From Typha latifolia (Eukaryota > Streptophyta > Magnoliopsida > Poales > Typhaceae): a stretch of DNA of 64,000 nt. Shown here in pieces: positions 1 to 19,040 of the stretch (positions are counted from its first letter, which is position 1; every line of letters begins with the position of its first letter). Position numbers and translations under genes: made by a program. The DNA lies in NCBI GenBank assembly GCA_019914945.1, contig CM034106.1, forward strand, positions 1,054,001 to 1,118,000. Reading direction: 5' to 3'. Under the pieces are notes generated by a model. The model was not told where the DNA came from. It did not search any database and saw only the letters and a program-made list of their open reading frames with translations.

Positions 1-728
1 CAACTGTTCAACTGAATAAATAAAAGAATTATCTGAAACAGGTGTCGATTTCTTTGACCCTCTGAGAGAGGAACTCCACCGTTCACCTTTAAGTTAGTGC
101 TAAAACTTGTAAATACCTTGAGTAAAAGTACACTAACACGTGGGGCTCAGAGATTCCCCTTATGATGGACATTTTTCAAATATTGATATGATGGGATGCA
201 TTTTTGGAGCTTAATTGTAATTATTATCATACGGATATTATTAGAGTTGAAGGATGCCAGAAGATATCGCCTCACAGTGGAGAACATTAATTGTGGCCCT
301 TCATCTAGCACCTTCGTTCCTTGAGACAACTTTCAAGCTATTGACTACTGTAGGTCACACTAAAAAGTAAAAGATACTCGGCAACTATACTAATCTTAGT
401 GCCAATGTTTATCTTTAATGTATACTTATTCTCCAAAGATCTTTATATCAGTGTATTTAAATCATGTTTGTGGGGGACACCTATTTCCAGGGTTTATAGA
501 AGGGAACAATCAAATATCCACAGATCATTCGAGAGACAAAATCCATTGCTTTGATCCACATAAGAATTTATTTTGAAATAACACATCAGCCAAACTAGTA
601 ATTTTCCATGGAACAGAATAAACATGTAAAAAGATTATTGGATACTTCATGAAAAAAATATAAAAAATCAGCTGACTATGCAAACCAGATGATCGCAGTA
701 AAAATTTCCTGCAAATAAGAAGATTTAC
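1..728 (-). other. Presumed intron of VHA-A up to the window edge
   Basis: The exon ending at 729 has a normal donor (CAG|GTAAAT), and nothing in 1-728 on the minus strand resembles the conserved C-terminus of subunit A. The AT-rich sequence is best read as intron, with the last exons off the window. Confidence 0.6.
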
Positions 729-7640
<6,912 letters not shown>

Positions 7641-7870
7641 AGCCCGTGGGGATCAAGGGATCGAGGGGCGGAGACGAATTCGGAACCTTACGTTCCGGTT
7701 TCAAGATCGGATCGAGAGAGGGGGAGATCAAGATCGAGGTGGAGGAGAACGGGAGAAGGGAATCTTTAGGGTTTTGAGGGGAGAGAGGAAGAGATGAGAT
7801 CTAGAGAGAGAGAAGACCACGGAAGAGAAGAGAATGGTGCCACGAAACGGGGAGAGGTCTCTGCCTCACG
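7641..7870 (-). promoter_or_regulatory. 5' leader and proximal promoter of VHA-A
   Basis: Read on the minus strand, this stretch is pyrimidine-rich (CTCTCTCTAGATC and CCTCTCTCCCCTC tracts) and holds AAAACCCTAAAG at about 7765-7777. That telo-box is common in leaders of constitutively expressed plant genes. I see no sure TATA box. The transcription start cannot be placed from sequence alone. Confidence 0.5.
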
Positions 7871-10330
7871 GAAATAAAGCTGTGCGAAGAAAATATTTGC
7901 CAGCTTACCATAATGAAAAATTTTCAAACAGCACCTTACATATTTATTATTTTTCTATTAGTACATAAGGATTTTTATAAAAGCAACCAATCTTTTTCCC
8001 TATATTTTTTTTCTGATACCCTACTATTACTTGAACTGTACTGATTAAATTACACCAGAAACGAACTAAAGAAAAGGGTTAAAGAAAATTTAGATTTTTT
8101 AAAAATTATTCTTAGTATTCTAATAGAATATTTCTTATTTGATTTTTTTCATTTTTAAAAATAATTGGGTTAAATTAATTCAGGGTGTTGTTTAAAAAAC
8201 AGAGGAAAAAAATGAAGGTTCGGAATATAAAATTTTAATAGACGGTGTTGATTCAGGAAATCAAAAGAATTTGAGGGTGTTATTTGAACATTTCCCTACT
8301 ATAATTGCTAGTGAAAATCGCCAGCAATCTCGATCAATCAATGAATCAATCAAGGGTCTCTTTTGCATATATAACCCTCTCAAAGATCATTTACTTGTTG
8401 TAACCCTCCAAAAAATCCTTGATATTTGACCTATTACCCCTCTAATAGTTCCTTATTTATGCCGGCACCCTTCAAAATGTTCCTCATCTTATTCACGTGT
8501 AAACATGTAAAAGAAAAGAAAGTAGTGGATCGTAACAATTAGCTGCCAAAAAGAGTAACCAACGGGCAACGCGTAAATTAGACAAAAAAGTAAGGATCTT
8601 TTCAGGGTTTAACGTGTAAAAAAGCAAGGTGCTGCTCAGGAATGTACCTTCGGGTCTCAAATTTGGGAAGGCTCATATGTAATAATAAACTCTCCAGGGG
8701 TGTACACGTAAAACACCCAAACAAAAAAGGTTATCGTCTACGTGTCGCAGTCGCAAGCAAGTCGTATCGTACGCTCATATCCTAAACGTGCTTGGACCAC
8801 CGTAGTCATCTGCTTAACCCAAACAGCAAACAGCATTCTTATACAAATCAAATCCGCAGACAAGACCAAAGTTTCTAAAAGGACCCCACTTTCTCTAATA
8901 ATTTTTTCCTTTGGTGTGTGTGTGATTGTGGGTTTGTAATCTCTTTTTAACTATAGAAGATATTTATACTTATATTATACTAAATCAAAAAATAAATATA
9001 TTTAAATTACAAAAGCCTCTTATTCTACTGTTGTTAAATTGAATTGCTTGCCTAGTTAAATCAAGCCTCTTATTCATCTCAGTGCGATTAACTTAGATAA
9101 ACAGCTCAGCAGCACAATAATTTAGAGCAAATCTCAACGACATTTAGTTTTGAATAATTGTTCACCGACACATATGCATCTGTATTTAGAAAAAATTAGA
9201 TCTTTTGTCTAATTTATATCTAATCTTTAAGCTCATAAATAATAAATAAATAAAAATGAAAAGCTCTTGCCTGTTATAAAGGCGCGGGCTCGCCATCTTT
9301 CCAACTTCTTCGTCGAGTCTTAACTCAATCCTTTGATGGACATCATTGGTGGCAAAGACTCCCTCCACTTAGCCATTGCCATCTCTTTATCTGATATCAA
9401 ATACTCTGTAGGGAGACTAACTAAACTGCATACTAATAGCCGTAGTATACTTTTGCCCCAAGAAATTAAATAAAAAGTTTGATCTAAATTTTCAAACTTA
9501 TTAAAAATATAATTTTGTTTTTAAACGAATTTATCACCTTATTTTTATAGACATGTTACAGTTCAAGAATGAATGAAGAAAGGAATGCTCGCATTATTTT
9601 CAAGCGCAAAAGAAGTTCGCACCTATTTCTTCAAATAATTTGAAGACAACTCTTCCAGTGAGTTTGAAAAAGTAACCCAATTCAAAGTGTTTCAACCCAA
9701 CAAATATAAGCACAAGTGAACACATTCAGATAGCAGAACGCATTCTATAGGAGGAATATTCTTATGATTCTGCATGACTTGGTTCCAGTTGTAGCATCAA
9801 TTCAACACTCAATTTGGAGAGGTGATCAGTAAACAATGCAGCATTGGCATAAAAAAGACATTGGTAACTTTACAGAGGAAAATCACACATCTCTACAGAT
9901 TTTATACATATGGAACCAAACAAGGTACAAAAAAAAAAGCAACTTAATATCATCAGGAAAACAGAATTTTACATACCAGACTATACATCTCAAACTACAA
10001 AGACACAAGCATCTCTATTCACTGTAAGTAAGCTATGATAGCCCCAGATATGTGACAATTTGTAGCTTATCTGCGTAGAAATATATGCCCTGGAACCAAA
10101 GTTTTTGTCACCTTTTTAAAATTGAGGAGCAACATCTGCAAGCAAGGAAGAAACTAAATTATCATAAAGCCTATGGTAAGTATCTTTCGAAGGGCAAACA
10201 TATGCATGCTATTATATATTGTAAAGTTCCAAGTAGTCCTGAGGACTGTCTATTTAATCACTTTTATTATTAAAAATCGGCTCAAATTCAATTTTCAGCA
10301 AATTTCAGCATGTATCAGTATTTCCATGCC
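7871..10330. other. Intergenic, AT-rich, no gene recognised
   Basis: No protein gene or RNA gene is supported here. Short open frames have neither family resemblance nor splice context. Content includes a possible decayed MITE at about 8330-8720, a CACGTG box near 8494, and a dispersed repeat at about 9081-9260 that has a relative at 28.4 kb. Confidence 0.5.
9081..9260 (+). repeat. Dispersed retroposon-like repeat, copy A
   Basis: This stretch aligns in the same orientation with 28357-28572. Shared blocks in order are AGTGCGATTA, ACACAAT, AATTGTTC followed by CGAC and ATATG, GATCTTTTGTCT (GGTCTTTTGTCT in the other copy), and TAAGCTCAT followed by an A-rich end. The A-rich 3' end fits a SINE- or LINE-derived retroposon. 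The copies are far diverged, so it is an old family. No A or B box is clear. Confidence 0.55.
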
Positions 10331-10332
10331 AA

Positions 10333-11090
10333 TGTGTTTGAACGGGCCCTAGGAGCGTTCGAACGCGGGTTCCAAACAGAGACTGTGTGATGCAGGCATT
10401 CAAACGGTCCATCCACATTCGAACGCGAATCACAACCCGAGAGCAACTTTGATGCAAGCATTCGAACGGCTTAGCCGCGTTCGAACGTGAGTCTCAACCC
10501 GAGAGCAGCTTTGATACAAGCGTTCGAACGGCCCAGCCGCGTTCAAACGCAAATCTCAACCCGAGAGCAGCTGTGATACAAGCGTTCGAATGGGACCCTC
10601 CTGCATTTGAACGCCCCTTGAATTCTGTTGTATTGTTATTGGACATGTTCGAACGTGCCCCGATGGCGTTTGAATGCGACACAGAAAAATCCCAAATCTG
10701 AACTTGCCTATAAATACTAAAGTGTGTTTTTAGGACTTGGTAGCTGAAAAAACATTTATGAGAGTGAGCCATCATTGTAAGTGATTAGAGTTGCTAAACT
10801 CTTTGTAAGTGTGAGATTTGCAAAGTAAAAAAAAATTGCTCCGCCCGTGGATGTAGACACATCGTTGAACCATGTAAATATTGTCTTTATTACTTCCATT
10901 CTAGATATTACTTGCATTAGGGTGTTTAATCCGTGATTAGAACTTATTTATTACTATTCTATCACCATTAACACTTCATTGGAGTTTTTCCCAACTATTG
11001 GATAGTTTTTCCATTACTATTCCACATGGTGATATTTCGGGTGAAAGTTTTGCTTCCGCTTCCTTCACCCATTTGGGTATTTGCACAACA
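10333..11090 (+). mobile_element. LTR-like fragment, probably Copia solo LTR
   Basis: The stretch has the order of a Copia-type LTR: a U3-like part with 62-bp tandem repeats, a TATA box (CCTATAAATAC, about 10708-10718), then a downstream motif resembling Copia R/U5 (CCGTGGATGTAGACAC followed by GTTGAACCATGTAAAT, about 10847-10880). It ends near a CACAACA at 11084-11090. No gag-pol coding region follows, so it would be a solo or truncated LTR. I could not find a matching 5-bp target duplication, so both edges are tentative. Confidence 0.5.
10343..10612 (+). repeat. 62-bp tandem repeat, about four copies, rich in CGTTCGAACG palindromes
   Basis: The anchor CAAGC(A/G)TTCGAACG recurs at 10392, 10454, 10516 and 10578, an exact 62-bp period. 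Each unit also carries a GCCGCGTTCGAACG-like half and CAACCCGAGAGCAG. The first unit is the most diverged and the last is partial. It lies about 100 bp upstream of the TATA box of the LTR-like fragment. Confidence 0.88.
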
Positions 11091-11528
11091 ATAATCTAGT
11101 TCTATGCCAAGACTCTAGCTCTCTACTGTGAAGTAATGAAATAACCAAATGCAATTGATAGGAGAAATGAAGGTTACTGAAGTGATCTCAAGAAACCATA
11201 CCTTCAGTATAGCTTAACAAGCAAATGTATTCTACTTGTCAACATGCCTGCGTTTGTGCCTTTGTGATGCATGATTGCGTGTAGTTCTAATTATTTTCTT
11301 GCTGCAAAATTATAGAAAATCAAGGTTAAAAGTAAGGACAAAACTTTATCCTGGAAGAAGGAAAGCGAAGTCCCAAGATCAAATCAAAATTGCTGGTTAA
11401 AGAATGCTAACTAACCTGAAAATCGTAGAGAAGATTTTGTAGAGACAGAAAAGAGGTATAGCAAACAAAGCAGAGACCTAGAACAATTAAAAGAGAACAG
11501 TTTAGATAGCAATTGTAATATAAAATTA

Positions 11529-14500
11529 TTAAATACCGACTCCTGCAAGGAAAATAGTCAATGCCAGCGACAACAGATCACATTTTACCATGATCGACAC
11601 CAGCCTTTTGGTAGCAAGAGGTTTTGAGAGCTCATGCTTCTTCAGATTCTCCTGGACAGCATCTTGAACCTACAGAAACAAAGAGTAAATCATCTTCAAA
11701 TGTTTCTCTTTTTCAAACACTTCAATATGCCATTACTTAAGCCAAAATGAAGAATGAAGATGCACGCGTAAATACATCCTTCTGGACAAATCCAAGCTAG
11801 TTCCGGCTGGAATCAATCTGATACCCAAAACTTGATGAGTTTAAACTTTACACTACTAATAATAGCGAAAGCTCTTTTTAAGCAAAAAGGATCTCAGTGT
11901 CATCTTTTATGATCTTCTTTTAATCTTTGTGGCATTTTAGATCGTCTCCATTATTCTGGCCAAAATATAACTTACTTCAAAAGCTTCAGATCAGTGGCTC
12001 CGCAAGATTGAAAAATGTAAATTCAATGTAAGTCATGTCATAGTCTATATTTATCATCTGACTCACTAAATTTGAGGAACCAAATATAAAACATTTAAAT
12101 ATGCTAAACATAAATACTATTACAATTGCAACTCTTTTTATCTTCTTAAATTTTATAGATGTTTTACTAGGGTTTGACTCAAAAGGTATATGTCACATGA
12201 AGCTACAGAAATGCTTGGCTAGCTCATTTAAACTCGAACCGACCTTGATTCAGGCATCAAGTCTTTTCAGACTTCTCCTACCTGAACTTGGAAGAATGGA
12301 CATTGCCAAAACAAAAACCTAAATCAGAACAAACTTTGGTACAGTGATCTTCACAGTGCAATTTTTTCTAATATGTGGCATTAATTTTTAATAGATATAA
12401 CAGCACATACAAATAAGAGTGCTCTTACATTCACCCAAAAAATATAGATATAAGTATAGACACATTCCAACATAAAATGGACCAAAGAGATGCATTACAT
12501 GCCTAGGGTTCTGCACTTTGCCTCTCACTTGTTTGCCCCCCCCAGATTATATTGTAACTTTAGTGCCATTACAGCTTAAAGAATTATTTTATTACATGTC
12601 TCTTGCTGAACTCCCACCTTTTTGAGTTCGAACATTGTAAAGCAAGAAAGGAAAACCATATTGCAGGTAATTACTATCTCACAGATGTAAAAATAGGTAT
12701 TATTGTCAACAGGTAGAATCCAACATCAACTCAATGATCTCCATATTTACTAAGAAATATAACCAAACAGTCAGAAAGAGCCAATGGAAATGAAAATTCT
12801 TAGCTTACATTTTTCATCCCCGCTTCGATGATCCACTGAATTATTTGTGTAGTACAAGAATTATGCTTAAAGCATGTGAAGACAATGAGGTTTCCAAGAT
12901 AATTACAGAAAACTAAATGATACCTGGTGATGATACATACTTGCTGATTCTAAGAGCTTTGCAAAAGCAGAAGCAACATGCTTCTTGTAGGGTTCAATGA
13001 CAAGCTGCACTTTCTCAACATAAGGTTTGGCGACTGTAGCAATTTGTTTGATGTAAGGCTCAGAAAACCTCTTGGCTTCCTAAAAAAATATTTAGTGGTC
13101 TAACTGAGAATCTAAGTGATGAAAATTTAAAATCATAGGAGTGAATACTGTTGACCACAGCATAATCAAAATAAGTGAATCCAAACCAACTTGAATCACT
13201 GCCAAAGATACCTGAAAATAGGGATCTGCTAATTCTTTTACTTTCACAATATGTGGTTTAATGGTACTCCTGCAGATAGCATAAGCCTCAGCAGTTCTAT
13301 TAGATGCCATTAGCACATAGGGCTCACAAGATGTCGTGAACATTATCCAGTGGTCCTTGAGTGCAGGGATCCATTCCTCCAAAATTTGAACAAAATAAAG
13401 AAACAAGGACAATCCGTAGGATAAAAATGATCAACTAGTTCTTGGGAACATGATGCATTTCGAAAGATCCAGACAACTTGAACAGGAAATATAACTAAAG
13501 ATTTGCCTGAAGATTACGAATTTCAGAACAAAAAGAAATGTAAAACTACTACTATCAGCTAAAACATGAGGAATGAAGCCATAAATTCCATGCAAATTTC
13601 CCAACTATCCAAATCTCATAAAACAGAGGATACCTGCAAATTGAGCCCAATACAACACAATGATATGGCAATAAGAGGTCTTCAGAAACTTACAGTTTTT
13701 ACTGTTTCAAAGTGAGGTTCCACCAATTTCTGTGCCTTGGCCAACTTTTCTGCAGCCTGAAAGATTTGAGATAAAAATAGGAGTTATTTATTCTTAACTG
13801 AAATTAAATTATATGCACCAACATTTATGTATGTATGTAGGTATGTTTTTGCATGTATACACAAACACATGCAAACACTGGTGCACACATGCACTGGCCT
13901 CATCACAGGTCTACCACCAAATATACATAAGAGAGACCTTCACAAGAAGACAATCCACAGCAGGTTTCAGATGCCTATCCCACTTAGTTGATGCAATATC
14001 CTATTAAAAAACAATGTATACAAAAGATTAGAAGAGAAGACAAGTATAATAAGATGCTTTAATACAAGTAAGTAAATGTACCTGAAAATGCGCTAAATGT
14101 GTTGCTAGCCAATGTGGTAGCCAGGCCCTGTGAATCTGATGAGGAACCAAACAATTTAGCCTGATTATTGAGTGAGCTACTAATACACGAGAGAATAATT
14201 AAAAGCCCACATCTGCATATAATGCAAGAATTTAACCAAATGAAATTATCATATAACGTAGAAAGCAACAGTCTGAGCCTCAATAGGCGCATTTGGTTAC
14301 AGCCTTGCAGGAAAGTGAAATAGGTAGTTTTGGGAACTACCCTCCTTGGCTGCAAGAAGAAAGTGATTTTTCTAACTTCCCCTAAATTAATAGATTTCCC
14401 TAATTTTAGTCAAATTCAATTTTTCTTTTGAGAAGGGAGAGTCACACTTCCCAACTCTACTTCCCAGTCACAAGATTTGCATGTGATTTTAAATTCCTCA

Positions 14501-17500
14501 TCCCAACCTACCACTTCCCTAACTTATAATCTCTTCATTTTCCTCTTCTAAAACAACAGTGATAAAAAAGGAGGAAAGAATCGTACTGTTTATTATAAGT
14601 AATATTTCCGATTAAAGTTTCCTTCTGATTAGAGATCATACTTTTCATATAATAAAAATAGTACACTTAAATACAGTGTTCATTTCTTTTTTCTGACAAA
14701 GCTCTAATCATCATACTTTTCTTTATAAACATACATCATCATAATTTCTTTTTATTAGACACATCATACTTTTCTTTACAAACATACATCATCACAATTT
14801 TTTTAATTAGAAGCATCAATACTTTTCTTCGTCGTCATAATTTTTTTAAATTAGAATCATCGTACTTTTTTCCCATTTAGATAAAGCCCCTACATCATTG
14901 TTATATTTAATTTTTCATTAGAATCATCATTTTTTTCTGAAAAATGTAGATCTGACTTTTTTTAATGGAAATATTCATCTAACATTACTTGACAATGTAA
15001 ATCTAACATTTTCTTCCTTTTTTATTAGAATAATCATCCTTTATTTTTTGAAAAGGTGTACATCTAACATTTTTTATGGAAATGTACATCTAACATTACA
15101 TCGGATTCTTTTGATGAAAATGTACATCTGACTAATAAATTTTTTCACTAATAGCTATATATTGTGTATGTAGATGAATAGTTTTAAGATATTTTCTCAT
15201 TAATATTTGGATCTCTACTTCAATTTTCTCATTTTCAAATCAAATGCCAAAAAGTGAGAAAGTCTTACTTTCAGTTCTTAACTTATCTCAGCCAAGTAAG
15301 AAAAAGTAAATAACTCTTAGTTCAAATATATACTTTCTATTCTCACTAAACAAGTGATAAATTATTGTTGAAAAGTAACCCTACGAACTTCCACTTTCCA
15401 AGACCACTTCACTTCCCCCACTTTCTGACAACCACACGCTCATAAAGGTTTTAAAAAGGCATCACAATTAGGATTTCATTTTTGTATTTGTGAGATAGTG
15501 TCAACAAACAATTACAAGTTTACAACCTTCTGAGTTCTGAGACTATAATTTCATCCTCCAAAATCTCTTTAATACAAGCCTATAAAGGTAGAGATTCTAT
15601 GTTGAAAATATCATTAATTTGATAAATCTTATAAAGTGGCTTGTTTTTGGAGAAAACATTTACTAGAACATTTGACAGGAGGGCTTGTACCTAAAGCCAC
15701 AACAGAAAGATGAAAAATAAATGCAGCAAATATATTTAGATCAAAGAACCAGATTTCACCTTCATCAATTCTTCTGCTTTTGATCTAGCTTCTACTTGTG
15801 CTCCCATCAATTTATCCTGCAGGAAAGAAGTGAGTCGAGCATTGGTACGAGGCTATGAGAACTACCGTGTACATTATGCCTTATTTGAATTGACAGACCT
15901 CCGCCACTCGAACGGCATGCTCAATTTTTTTAATTCTGTTCCTCTGCTCATTATATATCTTTTCAACCTAAAGAGGCAGAAAGAAAAGTGACATCATAGA
16001 CATAGACAAAAGAAAAGGAAACATACAACAAATTCCATTCAGGCATCTATCATGTTGTGTTTTTTGTAAGACGGGATAACATATGGCATCTCTAATGTAC
16101 CTGATTTCAAAAGAAATATCTATGAAGAAAAATTAATATTTACCATCTAGGGCTTGTTTTGAGTCATGATGGACTGTGTTATATATAAACCATTGCCTCC
16201 TTAGACATAAGGGCTTTATACCCACTGATGAAGATAGTAAGCTCCAGAATTTGAGAAGGATCCATATTATTTGGCTTATGATATTAGTAATGTAGATCTA
16301 TGTAAGAGAAAAAAAAACACGATAACAAGGATCTACACATGCATGGTGGATGAATAGACCTAACTAAATCCATAAAAAGTTTCATAAACTTTGTGGCAAG
16401 TATTAGGATTTAAAAATCCTTTCTCATTTTTTCTTACATCTTAGCTATCATTGTTTATACAAAGAATTGGAATTCATAAACATGCATGATGGACGAATAG
16501 ACCTAACTAAGCCCCACAATAAAATTTAATTCATAAACTTTTGGCAAGTAATAGGACTTAAAAATCAAACTTTCTCATTTCTTCTTACATCTTAGCTATT
16601 ATTATTTATACAGATATTTGGAATTCATAAACATGCATGGTCGGTGAACAGATTTAACTAAGCCCTATAATAAAATTAAACTCAAAAACTTTTGGAACTG
16701 ATAGGACTTAAAGAGACCCAATTTTTTTCATTTCTTCTTACATCTTAGCTATACAAAGATTTGCACACATTCTGGCAGCTTCTATAACAACTTAAGGCAG
16801 AGACAAAGTAAACAAACTAAAATTGTAGAAAAAGGCAATAATGTGCTTACATCTTCCAATTTACTTCTCAGCTTCTCTATATCTCTCTCAGCTTCACTAA
16901 CCGAACCCTCCAAAGTTTCTCTCTTCTTACTTTGGATCTCCAATTCACCCTTAAGTTTCTCAATCTGGTCAACAAATTGGCATCACAATCATAAACACAA
17001 TCATCAACAAAAAAACCTTCTTTATTCTTACCTGCTTCTCAAGTTCATTATTGCGTGCCTGCGCACTTCGCAAGGATTCCTCATCATCCACAGGAACCTT
17101 CTTCTACCAAATTAAGGAAGCAACAATAATAAATTAAGACAAAGGATGAACTCTAGTTACCAGAGAGGAATATATCCAACAGCTCACCTGGAGTAACTTA
17201 ATCTCACTCTCGAGTGACGCAATATTTGCCGACTTCTCCTTTATTCTATTCTCCAAATGTGCGATATTGTCATCCTTTCGAGTTAGCTCATCGCTTCTAT
17301 CTAAAGCCCCGGATATTATTTTTCGGAAAGAAACAGAAAACCAAAAGTATTCAAACTTTTGCAAAGAAAAAAATGATTTGCACGAGAGAAAACCGACCTA
17401 GAGATGCAATCTTGGATTTGAGCTGCGCGATTTCTTCCTCGGGAGTCAAATCCGAGACATCCGCTACAACTACGCCTTCGAGCTCCGTTTCGGCTCTGAT

Positions 17501-17557
17501 GCCAACGATCGATAGGAACAGCACGATCGAAACGACCCCAAGCTTCGATTCCGCCAT
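11529..17557 (-). CDS. ER-type coiled-coil protein (plant 'myosin heavy chain-related / DNA repair ATPase-related' family)
   Basis: Twelve exons (complement): 17398-17557, 17188-17300, 17032-17103, 16851-16964, 15899-15967, 15760-15816, 14082-14135, 13938-14000, 13694-13756, 13212-13376, 12924-13079, 11529-11669. They join in frame to 408 residues. The N-terminus MAESKLGVVSIVLFLSIVGIRA reads as a signal peptide, followed by an acidic TPEEEIAQLKSKI and a long heptad-rich coiled coil (about residues 40-190). Then come AWLPHWLATHLAHFQ, repeated EPY/KPY segments (SEPYIKQ, AKPYVEK, IEPYKKH) and a hydrophobic C-terminal segment (LLSLALTIFLAGVGI) that may be membrane-spanning. This layout matches Arabidopsis AT4G31340/AT2G24420 from memory. 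Those names describe the coiled coil, not a proven role; function is unknown. The C-terminal exon differs most from what I remember. Confidence 0.88.
14289..15440. mobile_element. Probable TIR element inside the coiled-coil gene
   Basis: The ends are imperfect inverted repeats: left GGCGCATTTGGTTACAG and right, reverse-complemented, GAGCGTGTGGTTGTCAG, each followed by a run including GAAAGTG. The body (about 1.15 kb) is non-coding and made of degenerate short repeats such as CATCATACTTTTCTT and ACATCTAACATT. Flanks are ATA on both sides, a weak 3-bp duplication. A PIF/Harbinger- or hAT-type non-autonomous element is likely; the superfamily is not settled. Confidence 0.5.
16330..16760. repeat. 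Three tandem copies of a 143-150-bp unit in an intron
   Basis: ACATGCATG recurs at about 16337, 16480 and 16631. Each is followed by GATGAATAGACCTAACTAA or a variant, then AAACTTTTGGCAAGT, GGACTTAAA and TTCTTACATCTTAGCTAT. The copies are diverged but collinear. They sit in the intron between exons 15899-15967 and 16851-16964. Confidence 0.82.
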
Positions 17558-17654
17558 TGGAAGAGAAATTTAACGAGAAAGAAACTACGATCTTTTCTTT
17601 TTACTTTTATTTTTTAGTTCTTTGCACAGCGGAAGCGGGAGGGAGAGAAAGGAA

Positions 17655-17692
17655 GGGAGAGGGAGAGGGAGAGGGAGAGGGAGAGGGAGAGT
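17655..17692 (+). repeat. GGGAGA microsatellite in the 5' leader
   Basis: About six tandem GGGAGA units lie roughly 100 bp upstream of the coiled-coil gene's start codon. On the transcribed strand this is a TCTCCC pyrimidine tract in the leader or core promoter. Confidence 0.85.
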
Positions 17693-17760
17693 TTTATGCC
17701 ATTTTTCTCATTTTCAAAAAATTAGGAATAATGTATGAGAAGGGCGTGGAAAGTTTCGCC

Positions 17761-17834
17761 GACACGTGCAGAGCGGAGGTCTCGGGAGGCAGCCACGTCT
17801 CGTAACGTGCGAGAGAAAGGCTTAGGACACGTGT
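17761..17834 (-). promoter_or_regulatory. ACGT-core cluster upstream of the coiled-coil gene
   Basis: Four ACGT cores lie within 75 bp: CACGTG at 17763-17768, CCACGT near 17793, AACGTG near 17804 and CACGTG at 17828-17833. G-box and ACGT elements bind bZIP and bHLH factors. Since the product looks like an ER protein, an ER-stress bZIP is one possibility, but the sequence does not show it. Confidence 0.5.
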
Positions 17835-18119
17835 GGTCGAAGTAACGGCTGAGAAGCCCTCGGATCTGACCATAGTTAGGACCTGACCGTTGGTTCCCTG
17901 TGTCGGGGTAACGGACTCTTTCCAACAAAAAAAGAGAGAGCATATATTGGGATAATTTCATTAAAATGACAGGAACTATCAAAAAAAAAAAAAACTTAAG
18001 CTTTCTATTTTTTTTTCAGTTTAGAGGTTAATATAGTTTTTTTTTAGTTTAAAAAAATAATACTCTAAAAAATCTAAGTTAAATTATTCATATATATAAT
18101 ATATATATTCGCTTAGTCT

Positions 18120-18552
18120 TATTTATTAGCCTATTATACAAATCATATTCTATATTTTACTTATTTTATGATTCACACTCTATCTTTGACGATTTTATAA
18201 CTCGACACCTCATTTTTTTTCTATAATTTTTGTTTAACACCTTAACGCTATTTTGACTAACTGATATTGACTAAATTACTAAAATACTCTCACCACTAAT
18301 TTTTCTCCTCTCTACCCATCCTCTAAAGAAGGTACGAATAATTTATGTATTTATAAATTATTTCATATATTATAATAGAATATTTTTTTGCTAGTACCGT
18401 TTAAATTAACGGAGAATATTAAAATAAAATTATAAGAAAAAAAGTAGATATTAAATTACAAAAATCTCAAAGACAGAGTATGAATCACAAAATAAATAAA
18501 ATATAAGATGTGATTTGTAAAATTCTCTATTTATTATAAAATAAAAATATTC
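18120..18552. mobile_element. Foldback MITE-like inverted repeat
   Basis: Left arm (about 18135-18235) reads AAATCATATTCTATATTTTA, TTATTTTATGATTCACACTC, then TATCTTTGACGATTTT. The reverse complement of the right arm (about 18430-18545) reads AAATCACATCTTATATTTTA, TTATTTTGTGATTCATACTC, then TGTCTTTGAGATTTTT. Arms are 100 bp or more and about 80% alike around a 200-bp centre. There is no coding sequence and no sure target duplication. It lies between the two divergent transcription units. Confidence 0.7.
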
Positions 18553-18741
18553 TTATTTTGATATAAGTTTATTTATAATAGTATAGTAGGTAAAACAATC
18601 ACTACACCAAAATATATAAGAGTCTCATGTTGACTATTCACACATTATCCACCTAATATATATATATTTTTTATTTTCATATATGCATATTATTATGATA
18701 GAGAAGGATTTATTTCTTACCTTGAGTTTCATAAATTGTCT

Positions 18742-19040
18742 CTATAAATAGCTTTATAGCGAAAGATATAGGTAATTTACGCTATTTTTTTTGGGTGTGG
18801 AATTAGATTTTAAATTTTAGGTTAATTATGTGAGTGTAAATGGTATTTTATTTTCCAAAAGTAAATTTAAGGTGCCGAATATGCCAATGACCATAGTACC
18901 CTTATCTCGTATTAAAATCTCCCAATTGGTATCTTCCCACTGCCGCCAAAATTTAGATCTCTTTCTCTTCGTGGTTATATCTCCATTTCCCAGTCGCTTC
19001 GTCGCAAGGACTTCCCTTCCCCATTCCTATCTCTAACGAA
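18742..19040 (+). promoter_or_regulatory. Candidate promoter and first non-coding exon of the MIR169 host transcript
   Basis: CTATAAATAG at 18742-18751 is a good plant TATA box. About 150-280 bp downstream is a CT-rich leader-like stretch (CTCTTTCTCTTCG, CCCTTCCCCATTCC) ending in a donor-like CGAAG|GTTTTC near 19040. No open frame follows. This looks like the start of a spliced non-coding RNA running toward the MIR169 hairpins, but the link is inferred. Confidence 0.35.

Noticed and set aside
1..340. Possible last exon of VHA-A
   Set aside because: No frame matches the conserved C-terminal sequence of subunit A; the open frame at 147-329 is unrelated.
8330..8720. Possible MITE with ends resembling GCATATATAACCCTCTC and TACACGTAAAACACCC
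   Set aside because: The arms do not pair convincingly and no target duplication was found, so it is not listed as an element.
10343..10612. CRISPR-like array
   Set aside because: The 62-bp units are repeats throughout with no unique spacers, and the DNA is eukaryotic.
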